Below, piece after piece: positions 45,001 through 57,000 of a stretch of 64,000 nucleotides of DNA (within the stretch, counting starts at the first letter, position 1; every line of letters begins with the position of its first letter). The stretch covers positions 3,596,001-3,660,000 of the forward strand of contig JAPNXP010000003.1 in the NCBI GenBank assembly GCA_028753945.1, in the 5' to 3' direction. The notes beneath the pieces are model-generated. The model was given only the letters and a program-made list of their open reading frames with translations. It was not told the DNA's origin and ran no database searches. This DNA comes from Hexactinellida sp. DTS-2022. Taxonomy: Eukaryota; Porifera; Hexactinellida. Made by a program: the position numbers and the translations under genes.

Positions 45001-48000
45001 GATAATTCAAGGAGAGAGGTTTGGAAGTTGAGACTGAAATTTTGGAGAATAGGAGGCAACTGATCAGGTGTAAATATTTCTACTTGACGCCCATTTCCGC
45101 TTGAGATTGAAATAACCTCCACGCCACTCACATCAGCAATAGTATCAGATGTCATTGTCAAATAAGTAGTTGTCTTATCTTCCGCTAGATATCGGGTTGC
45201 CTTAATCCGATTTAGATCAAATGCCGATAAAGTTAGATTCACGACAAATCCATTCTCACTACTATGTATACCGTCAGTAAAAGAATAGAAGTTTGTCGAA
45301 CTCGAGTTTGCTTGAATGGTAATTCGTGTAACAATTAAGCTAGTAACATCCATTATATCATTGAAGAATAGAGTAAGCAAGCCTTTGTTAAGATCAAAAT
45401 TAAAATTGGTGAGCCTGGGAGGAGTGGAGTCAGGAATGAAAAGTACAACTTTTGTTGCATTAAGTTGTGAAATTGCACTAACATTGTTTCCAGACACGTC
45501 ACGTATAAACCCTCTAGACACATACAAGTGAGTATTGGAAGTAGCAGTAGCAAGATTGGGAAGAAGTTTAATTTCTTTCTCGTCTTCTGCGCCAAATTCA
45601 ATGGAAATAATTAATTTATTAATCGAAAGGGTAGAAAAAGAAACTCCAGTAGTGATCAGGGTATGGTTATCGCCGGAAGAAACGCCAGATTGTAAAGTTA
45701 TTTTAGAAGAATCGATGCTTGATATATTTACAGGCTCATCAAAAGACAAAATGAATGTTCCTGTATTTAAATCGAATTGAGTAAACTCAACCAAGTTTGG
45801 ATCAGTTATATCAGCGTTAAATGATGTTACTAACAGTCCTTGGCCATTTGGACGTGGCTCAATCGGGTTTCCAGTTACAGAATCAGAATCAATCTGGAAT
45901 GTATCATCAATAAAATCATCGGTATAAGTTATGAAAGTTGTTTCATGGTTGGAAGCAAGGTTATCTATAGCTTTGATTCCAATTAGGTCGGGGCCGCTAA
46001 TTATAAACTGGAGAAGCGTAGTATAGGCAGTTCCAACAATGGTCCCTCCCGTAAGAGTGTATTTGACAGAAGAAGTAGCAGCAGATTGGACCGTTAATGC
46101 CTCTCTTACTAGTGTCTGAGGATTTACTGGCTCATCAAATGAAATGAAGAAAATTCCAGAATCCATACTTAAGTTGTAAGATAGAACACGGGGAGATGTT
46201 ATATCAGGGAGTAATGTCTGGGCATATTCGTTCTCAACAAAAAATTCACTGGTAAGCAGTTCTTTAATAGGTTGTCCACTAGTATCTTTAATAAAGCTGC
46301 TAGTAACTCTAGCCCAACAAGAATTAGGAATATTACAAAGCCTAGTATTTGCTTTAATCGCAGTCAGATCTTGATTGGATATCGTAATATTGATAGATGG
46401 TCCATTCTGACTATTCGAACTCCCAGAGGTAACATTAATTTGAACAAAAGAATTTATGGGTTGGAACCAACTGTGGAGCTGTAGTCCATTGAAATTTATG
46501 GAAGAGACATCAACAGCTTCATCAAATGATAATGATAATAACCCGTTGTCTAGGTCGAATAGGATAAATTGAGTTAGAATGGGTGGAGTTGTGTCTGGGG
46601 TAAACATACTGATATTAAGACCACTTAGCTGGGGATTGACTTGGTTGCCAGCTAAATCCATTACAGAATTCATAGAAAATACAATAAAACAATTTTCAAC
46701 AGATGTGCAAAGAGCTTTTATCTTAATTTCATTCAATACGTCAAGAGTAAATTCAACAGTAACAGTTGATGAAGAGAGGTCAGGTGGGATTCCATCTAGT
46801 TCTCTGACTAATAAGACTGTAACACTGTCTTTATCTTGTAGAGCAAATTCACGCATTTGAATAGTGGTAGAATTGACAGCTTCGTCAAAGCGGAATGTAA
46901 TAGTGCCTTGGTCCATGTCAAGATCAAAGTTTATCATACTAGGACGTTTACTATCAGTGATGAAGCTGGAAGCAATCAGAGGAAAAATAACTGTGGCAGG
47001 ATTTCCAAGTCTATCAGTAAAAGCAGCAGATGTATAGGAGAGAAATGAATCATTTATAGAACTAGCCAATTGTTTAATTTTTAGATTATTTAAATCATTG
47101 TTCGTGATCAATGCAATTAATGACAGAATTGAATCCTCAAATTGATCTGTTTGAAAACTTAATTCAACTTTTTCGGGTGGACTATTAGTATTATCACTTT
47201 GAATGGAAAATTTTGAGAGATCAAAAGAAGAAATGTTGATAGATTCACTAAAAGTCAATAGTACAAGACCATCATTAAGATCTAATTCAAACCTGGTAAC
47301 TAAAGGACCCACTACGTCTGGAATTACACGGGATGCCATTAAAGGACTTGTGCTTAGCACAGCTAGAATTCCGTTTCCAACCATATCTTCTACCATATTC
47401 TTGTCGAAAGAAATTAAAGTAGTAGCCTCAGTTGTCCCAATTCCTTGACCTTTGATTGCATTTAAATCATCATTACTTAAATCAATAGCTTGAATAACAC
47501 CATTTTCGGATACAGTAAGTCTACTGTTAGTAGTAAGAGTGTAAGGGTTGGGGGACGTTATAGAACCCTGGATGGATATAAAAGGAAGGTTTAATGTGGA
47601 AGCAAGTACTGGTTCATTAAACGTGAGGTTTAGTTGACTAGTACCAAGGTCTAATAAAAAAGAGTAAAGTATAGGGCGAGTAATATCTGTTGTAAACTGC
47701 AATGGTATTAAGCCGAAATTCGAATTAGGAACTGAGTTATCTGCAAAATCTTTTACAGCATCCAATTCTAAACTTAGATAAGTATTCCCCAGTTCTGTAG
47801 CGAGTCCTTCTGTAACTTTAATATTGAAGTGATCCTGCAGAGTTAAATTCAAGACAAGGGTGGGAGATGGTAAGAAAGAATAGGTTGACTGGAGTCGGTA
47901 AATTTTGTCGCTCATAGATAAGTTGAGTTTATTGTGTAGAATAAATTTAGAAGGATCGAGAGTTGCAGTATTGATTGCTTCAGAAAATGAGAGTACTAAT

Positions 48001-51000
48001 ATACCCGAATCAACATCGAGAGTATAATAATCCAATAAGGGGAGTTGAGAATCAGCAATGAACGTATCAACTATGAGAGCAATACCATTAATGACTTGCG
48101 CAATGCCATTACCCGAGGTGTCCGTTATTGTCCCTTCGGCAAATATAATAAATGTATTTGAGCTCGAAGTGGCTAAATTAGTGTTTAGTCTCAGAGCATC
48201 CAAAAATTCGGTAGAGAGCACTATCTTCAGGGAAATAGTAGTGAATTCGGCATAAGTGCCTCCGACTGGTTGATAATCTAATGTTGCTAAGCTGTTTTGG
48301 ATCTTAAGTTGATCAATTTGCAAAGTTCGAGGGTCTATTGTCTCTGAAAATGTTAAAATTAATTGACCAATATTAAGGTCAAGAGTATACGAGTTAAGAA
48401 CAGGTTGTACCAAATCAGGAGTGAAGAGATTTACAAAGAGTGCGTTGGAAAGGGGGATAACCTCAGTTGGATTTCCACTGGTATCTTGTATTAAATCGCT
48501 AGTTAGAGAAAGATAAGTGTTAGAATAAACTTTAGCAACCGATCGTAATGCTTTGAGACCTTCAATATCACTATTGGAGATGGAAACTAGGATAGTAACA
48601 AAATCAAGAGGTAAAAATGTACTATTTTGAGTGAGAGCATAGTATTCGTCCTCAGTGCTGTTTGATTTTCCCTGAATAGTAAGAGAGGTTGTATTAAAAC
48701 TAGTGCTGAGAACAGTTTCTGAGAAAGTCAACAATAATATACCAGCATTAACATCTAATGAAAAATTTGTCAATTGCACTGGGAGCGAGTCGTTCTTGAA
48801 GATAGTAACTTGCACTGCATTACCATTATTAATTGAGGGAGAAAATAGGTTTTCTGCAAGATCTGAAATAAATTCAGCCAGAATAGTTATAAATGTGTTA
48901 TTACGACTTGTAGCGAACTGAGGATCAGCAAGCAATTCGTTATGATCAGATTCCAATAAGGTGATAGTAACCGTCTTACCATCTTGAGTCACATTAGCCT
49001 CCCCACCATGTAGATTAAGAGAGCGAGAAGCAGTAGGGGCATCCTGCAGTGTTATGAATGGAATTACTAATGTTGAAATATTTATGGTATCTGTAAATGT
49101 CAAAATAAGTTTACCAACATCTAAGTATAAATCAAATTGTGCTAGACTTGGAGATACATCATCAGGAATAAATAAGAACACTTGAAGGGCTTTTCCATTA
49201 GTGATAGCCAAAATATCAATTCCCTCAAAATCATCTATGGCAGACGCCCGCATTATCAGGTAAGTGGAATCAATAGATTCAGCCAATCCGGAGATTGAAC
49301 GAATTCCAAGTAGATCTTCATTAGAAATTTTAACGCTTATGGTATATGCATCCATTGGCATTACAATAACAGTGGAATCTGTGAGTTCATATTGATTTTC
49401 TGGGTTCGAGTACTCGCCAGCTTGAATAGTAAATGAAGTAGGTTGGAAAGTAGTGATATTGATTGTATCATCAAAAGTTAAGTATAGTGTCCCAGTGAGC
49501 ATATCTAAGTTAAATCTGAGCAGTGATGGTCTGGATGTGTCCAGAATAACATTGCTAGCTAGCGTATTATTAATGATATAAATTAAATTTCCGGCAAGAT
49601 CAACAATGCCACCTTGATAAACTGATAAACAAACATTATATTGAGAAAATCCCAATGACTTCAGTTGAGTGACATCTGAATCAGTAAGATCAATAAGAAA
49701 CTCTATTAAATCGGGTGATTGATAAGAATATACAGTTAAATTATAGTGGTTTGGAATAGGGAGGAAACATGTAGTCAAAGTAATAACTAAAATTCCCAAG
49801 GAATCCTCATTGATTGGTTCTGAAAATGTTATTAACAATAAATCAGTATTAAAATCCAAAATATATTCGACCAGAAAGGGTGGGGTAATATCATGGATAA
49901 ATTTATCTACTTGTAAAAGCAATGGTGGTTCAATAGGATTGACAGGATTAGCATTTGAGTTAGTGGTAACATTTAAAGCTAGATCAGTAGAAAATTGGCT
50001 GGAGATCGAAATGAATGTATTAGAATAGTTGGTTGCAATATAACTGTTACGTTTTAAATCATTCTTATCACTTTGATCCATATGAATTGTAATGTTTTCT
50101 GAATCAAAAGGGATTACATAACCCCCAGTGAGCGGGATACGAGATCCAGAACCAGTATTATCTGAGTAAATAGTTAACTCGGTAAGCATAACTGAAGAGT
50201 AAAGAATAGGCTCATCAAATGTTAAGATGATTGTACAATTGTTTAAATCAAAACTGACGCTGATGAGGTTTGGACGAGTCACGTCTGGTAAGAGAGATTT
50301 GAGTGCTAGCCCCAGGTTATTGAATGGGTCAGCAGGGATTGGACAATTAATATTGTTAGAAGAATCTCGAATGGCTCCCTCTTGTGCTATTATAAAGCAA
50401 TTGGACTCGTCTATACATAAAAGCTTGTCAAGAACAATGTTGAACAGCGTAGATTTAGATATAGTTAAATTTAGAATGCGGGAAGGAACATAATCCACAG
50501 ACTGAAAAGTCAATTGGATGAAGTTGAATAATAGAAGCTCTCTTAATGGAGATTGGAAATATAGGCGTGAAGGCGTGAAGGAAATTGAGATAACTGGTTC
50601 CGAAAAGCTGAGTCTAATAAACCCACTATCTAAATCTAACAAGGAGAATTCGATGAGATAAGGGCATGTAGTGTCCAATAGGTAAATTTCACATAATCTG
50701 AGAGGTGAGACCTCACTTAAAAGGTCATCAAAGTTAGATACAACGCCTTTAGAAGTCTGATAAAAACAGTTAGTACTATTGGTACAAATGGCATGGACTT
50801 TCAGTTGGTCTAGATCAAATTCTCCAATTTGAATTCGTATATAAAAATCATTTACCGCCTGCGAGGGAATGTAGGAACGAACTGTAAGGTTGTAAGTATT
50901 AATAAGTGTTGTATCATTTGCAAAGAGAATTATAGATGGGAGAAAAGTAGCTCTATCTACTGGATCGTCAAATGAGAGAAGCAGGATACCCATGTTCATA

Positions 51001-54000
51001 TCCAACTCCATGGATAAAAGTCTAGGTGGAGATGTGTCCGGAATGAACCTATCCACACCAAGTGCATCATTATCAAAAATAGGTTGAACAGGGTTCCCAT
51101 TATTGTCCTGAATAGCTGAAGGAGATATTGAGAGAAAAGTTGTTGAAGTCGAAACAGCTAAACCTGTATTTATCTTAATATTTCGAATGTCCGTGTAATT
51201 TAAGTAAAATGATATCACATAACCATTAGGTGAAAGTGTAACAGCAGGATCAAGTTGCTCAACAGAGACTATTCGTAGTAAATTAGATGCTCTACTCTGG
51301 ATCAAAATATTAAAGGAGGGATCAAAGGTAGATGCGTTCATAACTTCATTGAAAGTGAGAGTCAAAATATTATAATTAAGATCTAGAGTGTATGATAATA
51401 AAGAACCGGGAGTTGAGTCACGTATTAGTGAACCGGTGATGGCACTGTTGTTAGGGGATCCAAAGGCCTCATTGGTAGCAATATCCTGAATAGAAGCAGC
51501 TAGGACACTCACAAATGTTGTAAGATTGGAAACAGCAAAATTACTACTGTTCGTAATAAACGCAATGTCTGTTGTTGACAAGAGGATTAACACTAAATTG
51601 GGTGAGGAACTGGAAACAGTAGCATTTGATAGTGTCAAGAATAAAGTAAAGTTTTGGATTTTGTTTCGAATGCTAACAGTTGATATATCAAAAGTATCAA
51701 TGTTCACAGGCTCGTTATAAGTTAGAATCAAAGTATTGGTATTTAAGTTCAGTGAAAAAGTTACAAGAGTGGGAGGAATTAAATCAGCAGTGATGGTCCT
51801 TGCTTGGAGGGGGGAAGGAAAAGAAATAGGTGCAGAAGGTAGGTTTACACTGTCCTTTGCAACACCAGAAGGAACAGTTAAAAATGTAAAGTTTTCAGTC
51901 GATCCCAGTGGATATAGACCCTGAATGTTCAGTAGATCAACTGTAGAAAGTCGAACTATTGCTACATCAGAATTAGGCGATTCTACAACTCCTGCGAGGA
52001 TAGTGTAAGAGGTTCCGGTGTTGTCACTCGTGTCATAGAGAGTGAAATTGCGAGTTGGATCAATTGAACTACTCAAAACTGACTCTGAAAATGTAAGAAC
52101 GAGCAGTAAAGGAATAGTCCCTTCCTCCATTCGTAGTTCAAAGTCAATCAAACTTGGAGGGGTCGAATCTGGGAGATGCTCTTCTGCCTGAATCGCAGAT
52201 GCATTTGATATTCTAGCAATTGGGTTTCTGTTCACATCAGTCAAAGTTTCTGGCTCAAGGATAATGAAAGAGTTTGCAATGTTAGTAGCGAGGACTGGGT
52301 TTGCTTTCAAGTTATTCAAGTCGCTTAATGTTAGATTAAAAGTAAGAGAAGAAACCTCTGAGATCTGATCTGTACTACCACCAGTCAATCGGTAAAATAC
52401 AATACCGTTAGGTGCATTAATAAGAGTAATAAACTGAGCCTGTAAATTTGCTGGAATAATACTCTCGTTGAAATTCAAAGTTATTTTCCCATTGTCAATG
52501 TCTATATCCCAGGAACGTAGGAAGGGGCCTGAAAAGTCATCAGTAAGAATATTCACTTGAATGGCATCGTTTACATCTCTTGCAATATTACCATTACCAT
52601 ATATATCTGTGAATGCATTTTCGCTAAATGTTAGGAATGTATTATTTAAAAATACACCAATATTAGGAGTGTCCCGTAAAGCGAAAAGTATAGATTCGGT
52701 ATAGACAGCTGTAATGACTTCGCTGTCTGGTGAAATAATTCTATCAAGAACGAGAGTGAAGGAAATAGTTCCGGGTAATCTTGTAGCTCGATTGTTGTGT
52801 ATGGTGAATCGGGAAAGATTAAGCGAGGACACACTAACAGGTTCACTAAAGCTAAATGTAATACTGTCGTCGGTAAGGTTGAGATTATAGAGAAGAAGAG
52901 TGGGACTCACTTGGTCAGGGATAACAGAAGCAGCTCGTAGAGCTAAAGATACTGCTGTAGCAGATTGGTCTCGCATGTCGTTAACAAATCCCGAGTTCGC
53001 AATTAGGTATGTATTGTTGACCTCGGTTCCAAGATTACGAATTAATTTGAGTGTGTTAACATCTGATGGGTCCATAGGAGCAGTAATGATTTGAGAGTTC
53101 TCCTTAGGAGAATTGAATACATCAGAGAGACGAAGGGATGAGTCAGTATTATTCTGGGCATTCTGAAGTTGTATATAAGTTTCCGAGAGAGAATTTCCCC
53201 TAACAGTTTCATCAAATGTAAGGATAAGAGCACCTATATCTAGGTCTAGTGTAAAATTGAATAAAGTTGGTTTAGTTGTATCAAAGACAAAGTTAATTGC
53301 TTGAATACCGGTACTAATTGAGTCAATAGGGTTTTCGGAAGTATCAGAAATACCTGCAGCTCTATGAGTAATGAAACAATTAGAAAGCGATGTAGCTAGC
53401 AATTCATTGGCTTTGATCTGGTTGAGATCATCTGTCAAGAGGTTAGCTGTCAGAAAAGTGAGATTTGCATTAGAACTAACTGCTATTTGACGACTTAACT
53501 GAACAAACTGGATAGGACTTTGGCTACTAGCCTGAATGGTGAAAAAGGAAACATCAAGGGTAACATCTTTTACAGGTTCATCAAAACTGAGGGTCAATTG
53601 ACCAATGTTCAAATCTAATCCAAAACTTTGCAATACGGGATGAGTGTTGTCTTTAAGATATTGAGATGCTTGTAGCCCATTACTGTCAGTAATAGCCCTA
53701 ACATCAAATCCTGAAGCGTCATTAAATGTGTCAGCACGCATTGTAAGGAAAGTATCATTCTCAGAAGTAGCAATAAATATGTTACTCTTAAGAGAAACGA
53801 TGTCAATAGTTTCAAGTTTTATAATCATAGAGAGGCCTGTAGATGCAATCGGAGTGCCGCCTGTTAGAGGAAGCTGGATATTAGCGATAGCAGCATCTTG
53901 TATAATTATAAACTGGAGTTGAGGGCTTGAAGAATCTACAATATCGTCAAAAGTAAGTCTAAGCTCTTCCTCTTCTAAGTCGATAGTGAAAGAAGCTAAG

Positions 54001-57000
54001 ATAGCAGGTGTTGCATCGAGAACAACTGATGAACTTGGAAAATTTGATATTAAAAGGTTAGGATTATTACCTACATCAAAAAATGAATCAGATTCGATGG
54101 TTAGAAAAGTATCAGTTGATTTGGTACCAATATAAGCGTGAGTTTTGATAAAAGAAAGCGTTTCCCCAGAAAGATCTATGTAGATAACACGGGAAATAAC
54201 TGGTATAGTAGAACCATCGCTGTCAACTAAATTACCACCAACTGTGACATTTAATTGAGAAGAAGAAGACGAGTTGTGTAGCAAAAAACTGGATGTAGCA
54301 ATACTTGCACTATAGACTAACTCTGAAAAGGTGATGACGAGCTGGTTGGCGTCAAGGTCAAGCAGAAATGATGAAACAGTGGGAGGAGTGGTGTCTTGAA
54401 TTAGTCGATCTACTCTAAGTCCGTTAGAAGGCAGTATCTCAGTGACAAAGTTGGGAGTTGAAGCTAAGTCTGTAATAGCAATAGGGTCAATTAAAAGAAA
54501 AGTACTGTTTTGATTAGAAGCAATAGGTGATGATTTTATCAAGTCGGAATTTAAACTGATGTCAAGTATCACTTGTAATGAACGGGTGTTAGAAGAAGTA
54601 GAGCCTAACAAAATTATTTTATCTCCAGAGTTCGAGGATTCTTGTAGAGATATAGCTGACACATTAAGAGTTGAAACATCCATAGGTTCGTTGAATGTGA
54701 GGACTAGAATGTCTTGATCAAGGTCTAAATCAAAGCTTTGTAGAATAGGGTCCGTGACGTCCTCGATGAACTCACCCAAAAGTCTCTCAGTTATAAGATT
54801 TCTCAAATTGGGAATTTCGGTTACATTATTAGGAGCTTTAGCCACATCTGTAATGAAGGATTCACTAAATGCTGGGACACAGTTCGTGGCTAGAACGCAT
54901 ACGCCAGTTCGCAACTTAATTTCGTTCAATTCAGTTTGTGATAAACCAAATGTAAGAAGACTAGATGTTAAGCAGCCAATAGAATTAGTACAAATTCCAT
55001 TAATGAGGGTATATGACAGCTGGAAATCCAATCTATCAGTTAAGAAGTCATTTTGCAAAGTAAAGCTTGAGAATGTTGGCGGAGGTAGAACAGGTTCATC
55101 AAAGCTCAGCGTTACCAAACCTGAATTTAAATCAAACAGAGGGAAAGAGACTAATGATGGTCTTGTTGTATCTGGAATGAATGAATACACAGCCTCTCCG
55201 AGATTAATAGCCAGTATGGGATTACCACCTGTATCACTTAGAGCATTATACATAACGGTTAAAAAGGTAGTGCTGTCATCAATAGCAAGAGAACGATTAG
55301 TTTTAATGAAGTAGACATCCTGTAGAGATAAAGTAATTGTTATGTATGTTAGATCTGAGTTGAAAATGAGAGATGTAGAAGTGGAAAAAACAACAAATTG
55401 GGAAGGATTAGTAATTGAACTTTGCAAAGTAAATGCCCTGAGATCAAATGATGATAAAAGTATTGGTTCATCGAATTGCAAGGCTAGTTCCCCACTATCA
55501 AGGTCGAAAGAAAAATTTGATAAACGTGGGTTGATACTATCATTTACATAGGATGATACAAGAATTGCACTACCATCTGGAATTGGGATAACGTTTCTTA
55601 AGGCAACATCTTGTATTCCACCCAGTCTAAATGAAAGGAAGGTATTTAGAGGTGAAGTAGCAAGGTTAATGTCCTTCTTGATCTCAAGTATATCTTTACT
55701 CGAAATTAGAACTATTATGTTGAGGCTGGGAGAAGAGGTAATTGTAGGATTATACAGAAAGGTATGTCTTTGTGTAGAAAGGGAAGCGTCCTGGATGGTG
55801 AACCTAGTTAGGTCGAGGGAACTGGGTATGACTACATCATCGAATATGAGTGTAAGTAGATCACTATTGAGGTCCAGGCTGAAGGAAATCAAGCTTGCAG
55901 CAGTACTATCCAGGATAACAAAGGATGCTTGCTTATTTTGCTCTAAATTTGGTTGGTCATTCATATCAACAAAAGAATTGGCTTGAATTCTTAGGTATGT
56001 ATTACTCGTAGATGTGCCGACATCCACAAGAGTAATGAGTGCTAATACAGTGTTATTTAGCATTTGAATAAAAACAACACTTATACCATCTATAGCTGGC
56101 CCCCCAGTGCTGTTCAAGAGATCCCCAGTAATGTAAATAACAGAAGTTGATATAGTTGAGTTGTGAATGTAAAGGAGAGTTAGGTTGATTGCGGAAGCTT
56201 TAATATTTTCAGTAAAGGTTAGTCTAAGTTGATTGTTGTTTAAATCCAGAACGAATGACGCTAAACTGGGGTCAGTAATATCCCTGATAAGAAGTTGGAC
56301 TTGCTGAGCTCTGGAGTTCAGAAATGATTGTTCCAGAGCGAAATTAGGCGGAATTGCAACGTCTTGAATAGCTGGACTAAAAATGCTAATAAAGGAGTTG
56401 GACTCAGTTGTAGCAAAGTTTCTTGCTTTCAACTCGTCCGCATCAGTGTTAAGATTGAGAGTAATTGCTGTTAAATTCCTGTACAATAGAGTTGATGCAG
56501 AAAGCGAAAACAATTGACCACCACTAGACAGTTCATGAATTGTTATAGAACTAACAGAGAGACTAGATTCACTGACAGGCTCATCAAAAACCAAGGTCAA
56601 TAGGTTAGCATTAAGATCTAAAATTGACTGATTGTTAACCAAAGAGGGGCTTGTAGAGTCAAGTAACAATTGAGATAATAATTTATTGGAAGCGAGGTTA
56701 AGGCCAGTAACGACAGGCGTTATATAATTTGGGATAAGTGCGTGGTCATGAGCAAATGTACCATCAATTACTGGCAAACAACTTTCCTCAGTAAAACAAA
56801 GTGAAACGCGAGACTTGATTTGATTCAGATCATAATCAGTCAGTTTGAAAGTTATGATATTACTGTCAACACAAGTTATACTTGCAGTGCAAATTCCCCC
56901 GGTTAGCAAATAGTAGTTGTCAGGATTTGAGAAATCCTCATTAAAAGTATGAGTTAGGGTAATTGCCGAAAATTTTAATGTTTGTACAACGATTGACTCT

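Larger units (their letters stand above)
42399..50972 (-). repeat. 23-unit super-repeat block L1 (U115-U137), 2,858 residues
   Basis: Anchors are 42762, 43116, 43485, 43869, 44241, 44607, 44991, 45357, 45735, 46131, 46518, 46881, 47244, 47613, 47979, 48342, 48717, 49089, 49467, 49818, 50211, 50598 and 50964. In protein order an 11-unit half opens with Cys units U137/U136 and holds D-type U133. A 12-unit half then opens with Cys units U126/U125 and holds D-type U122. U134 has two additional Cys codons (49767, 49629) and U136 has one (50343). Confidence 0.88.

Noticed and set aside
54754-55314. Plus-strand open frame of 186 codons
   Set aside because: Antisense shadow over the four-Cys unit U148 and its neighbours. 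Its predicted product has no recognisable domain, and the minus frame is open and conserved.
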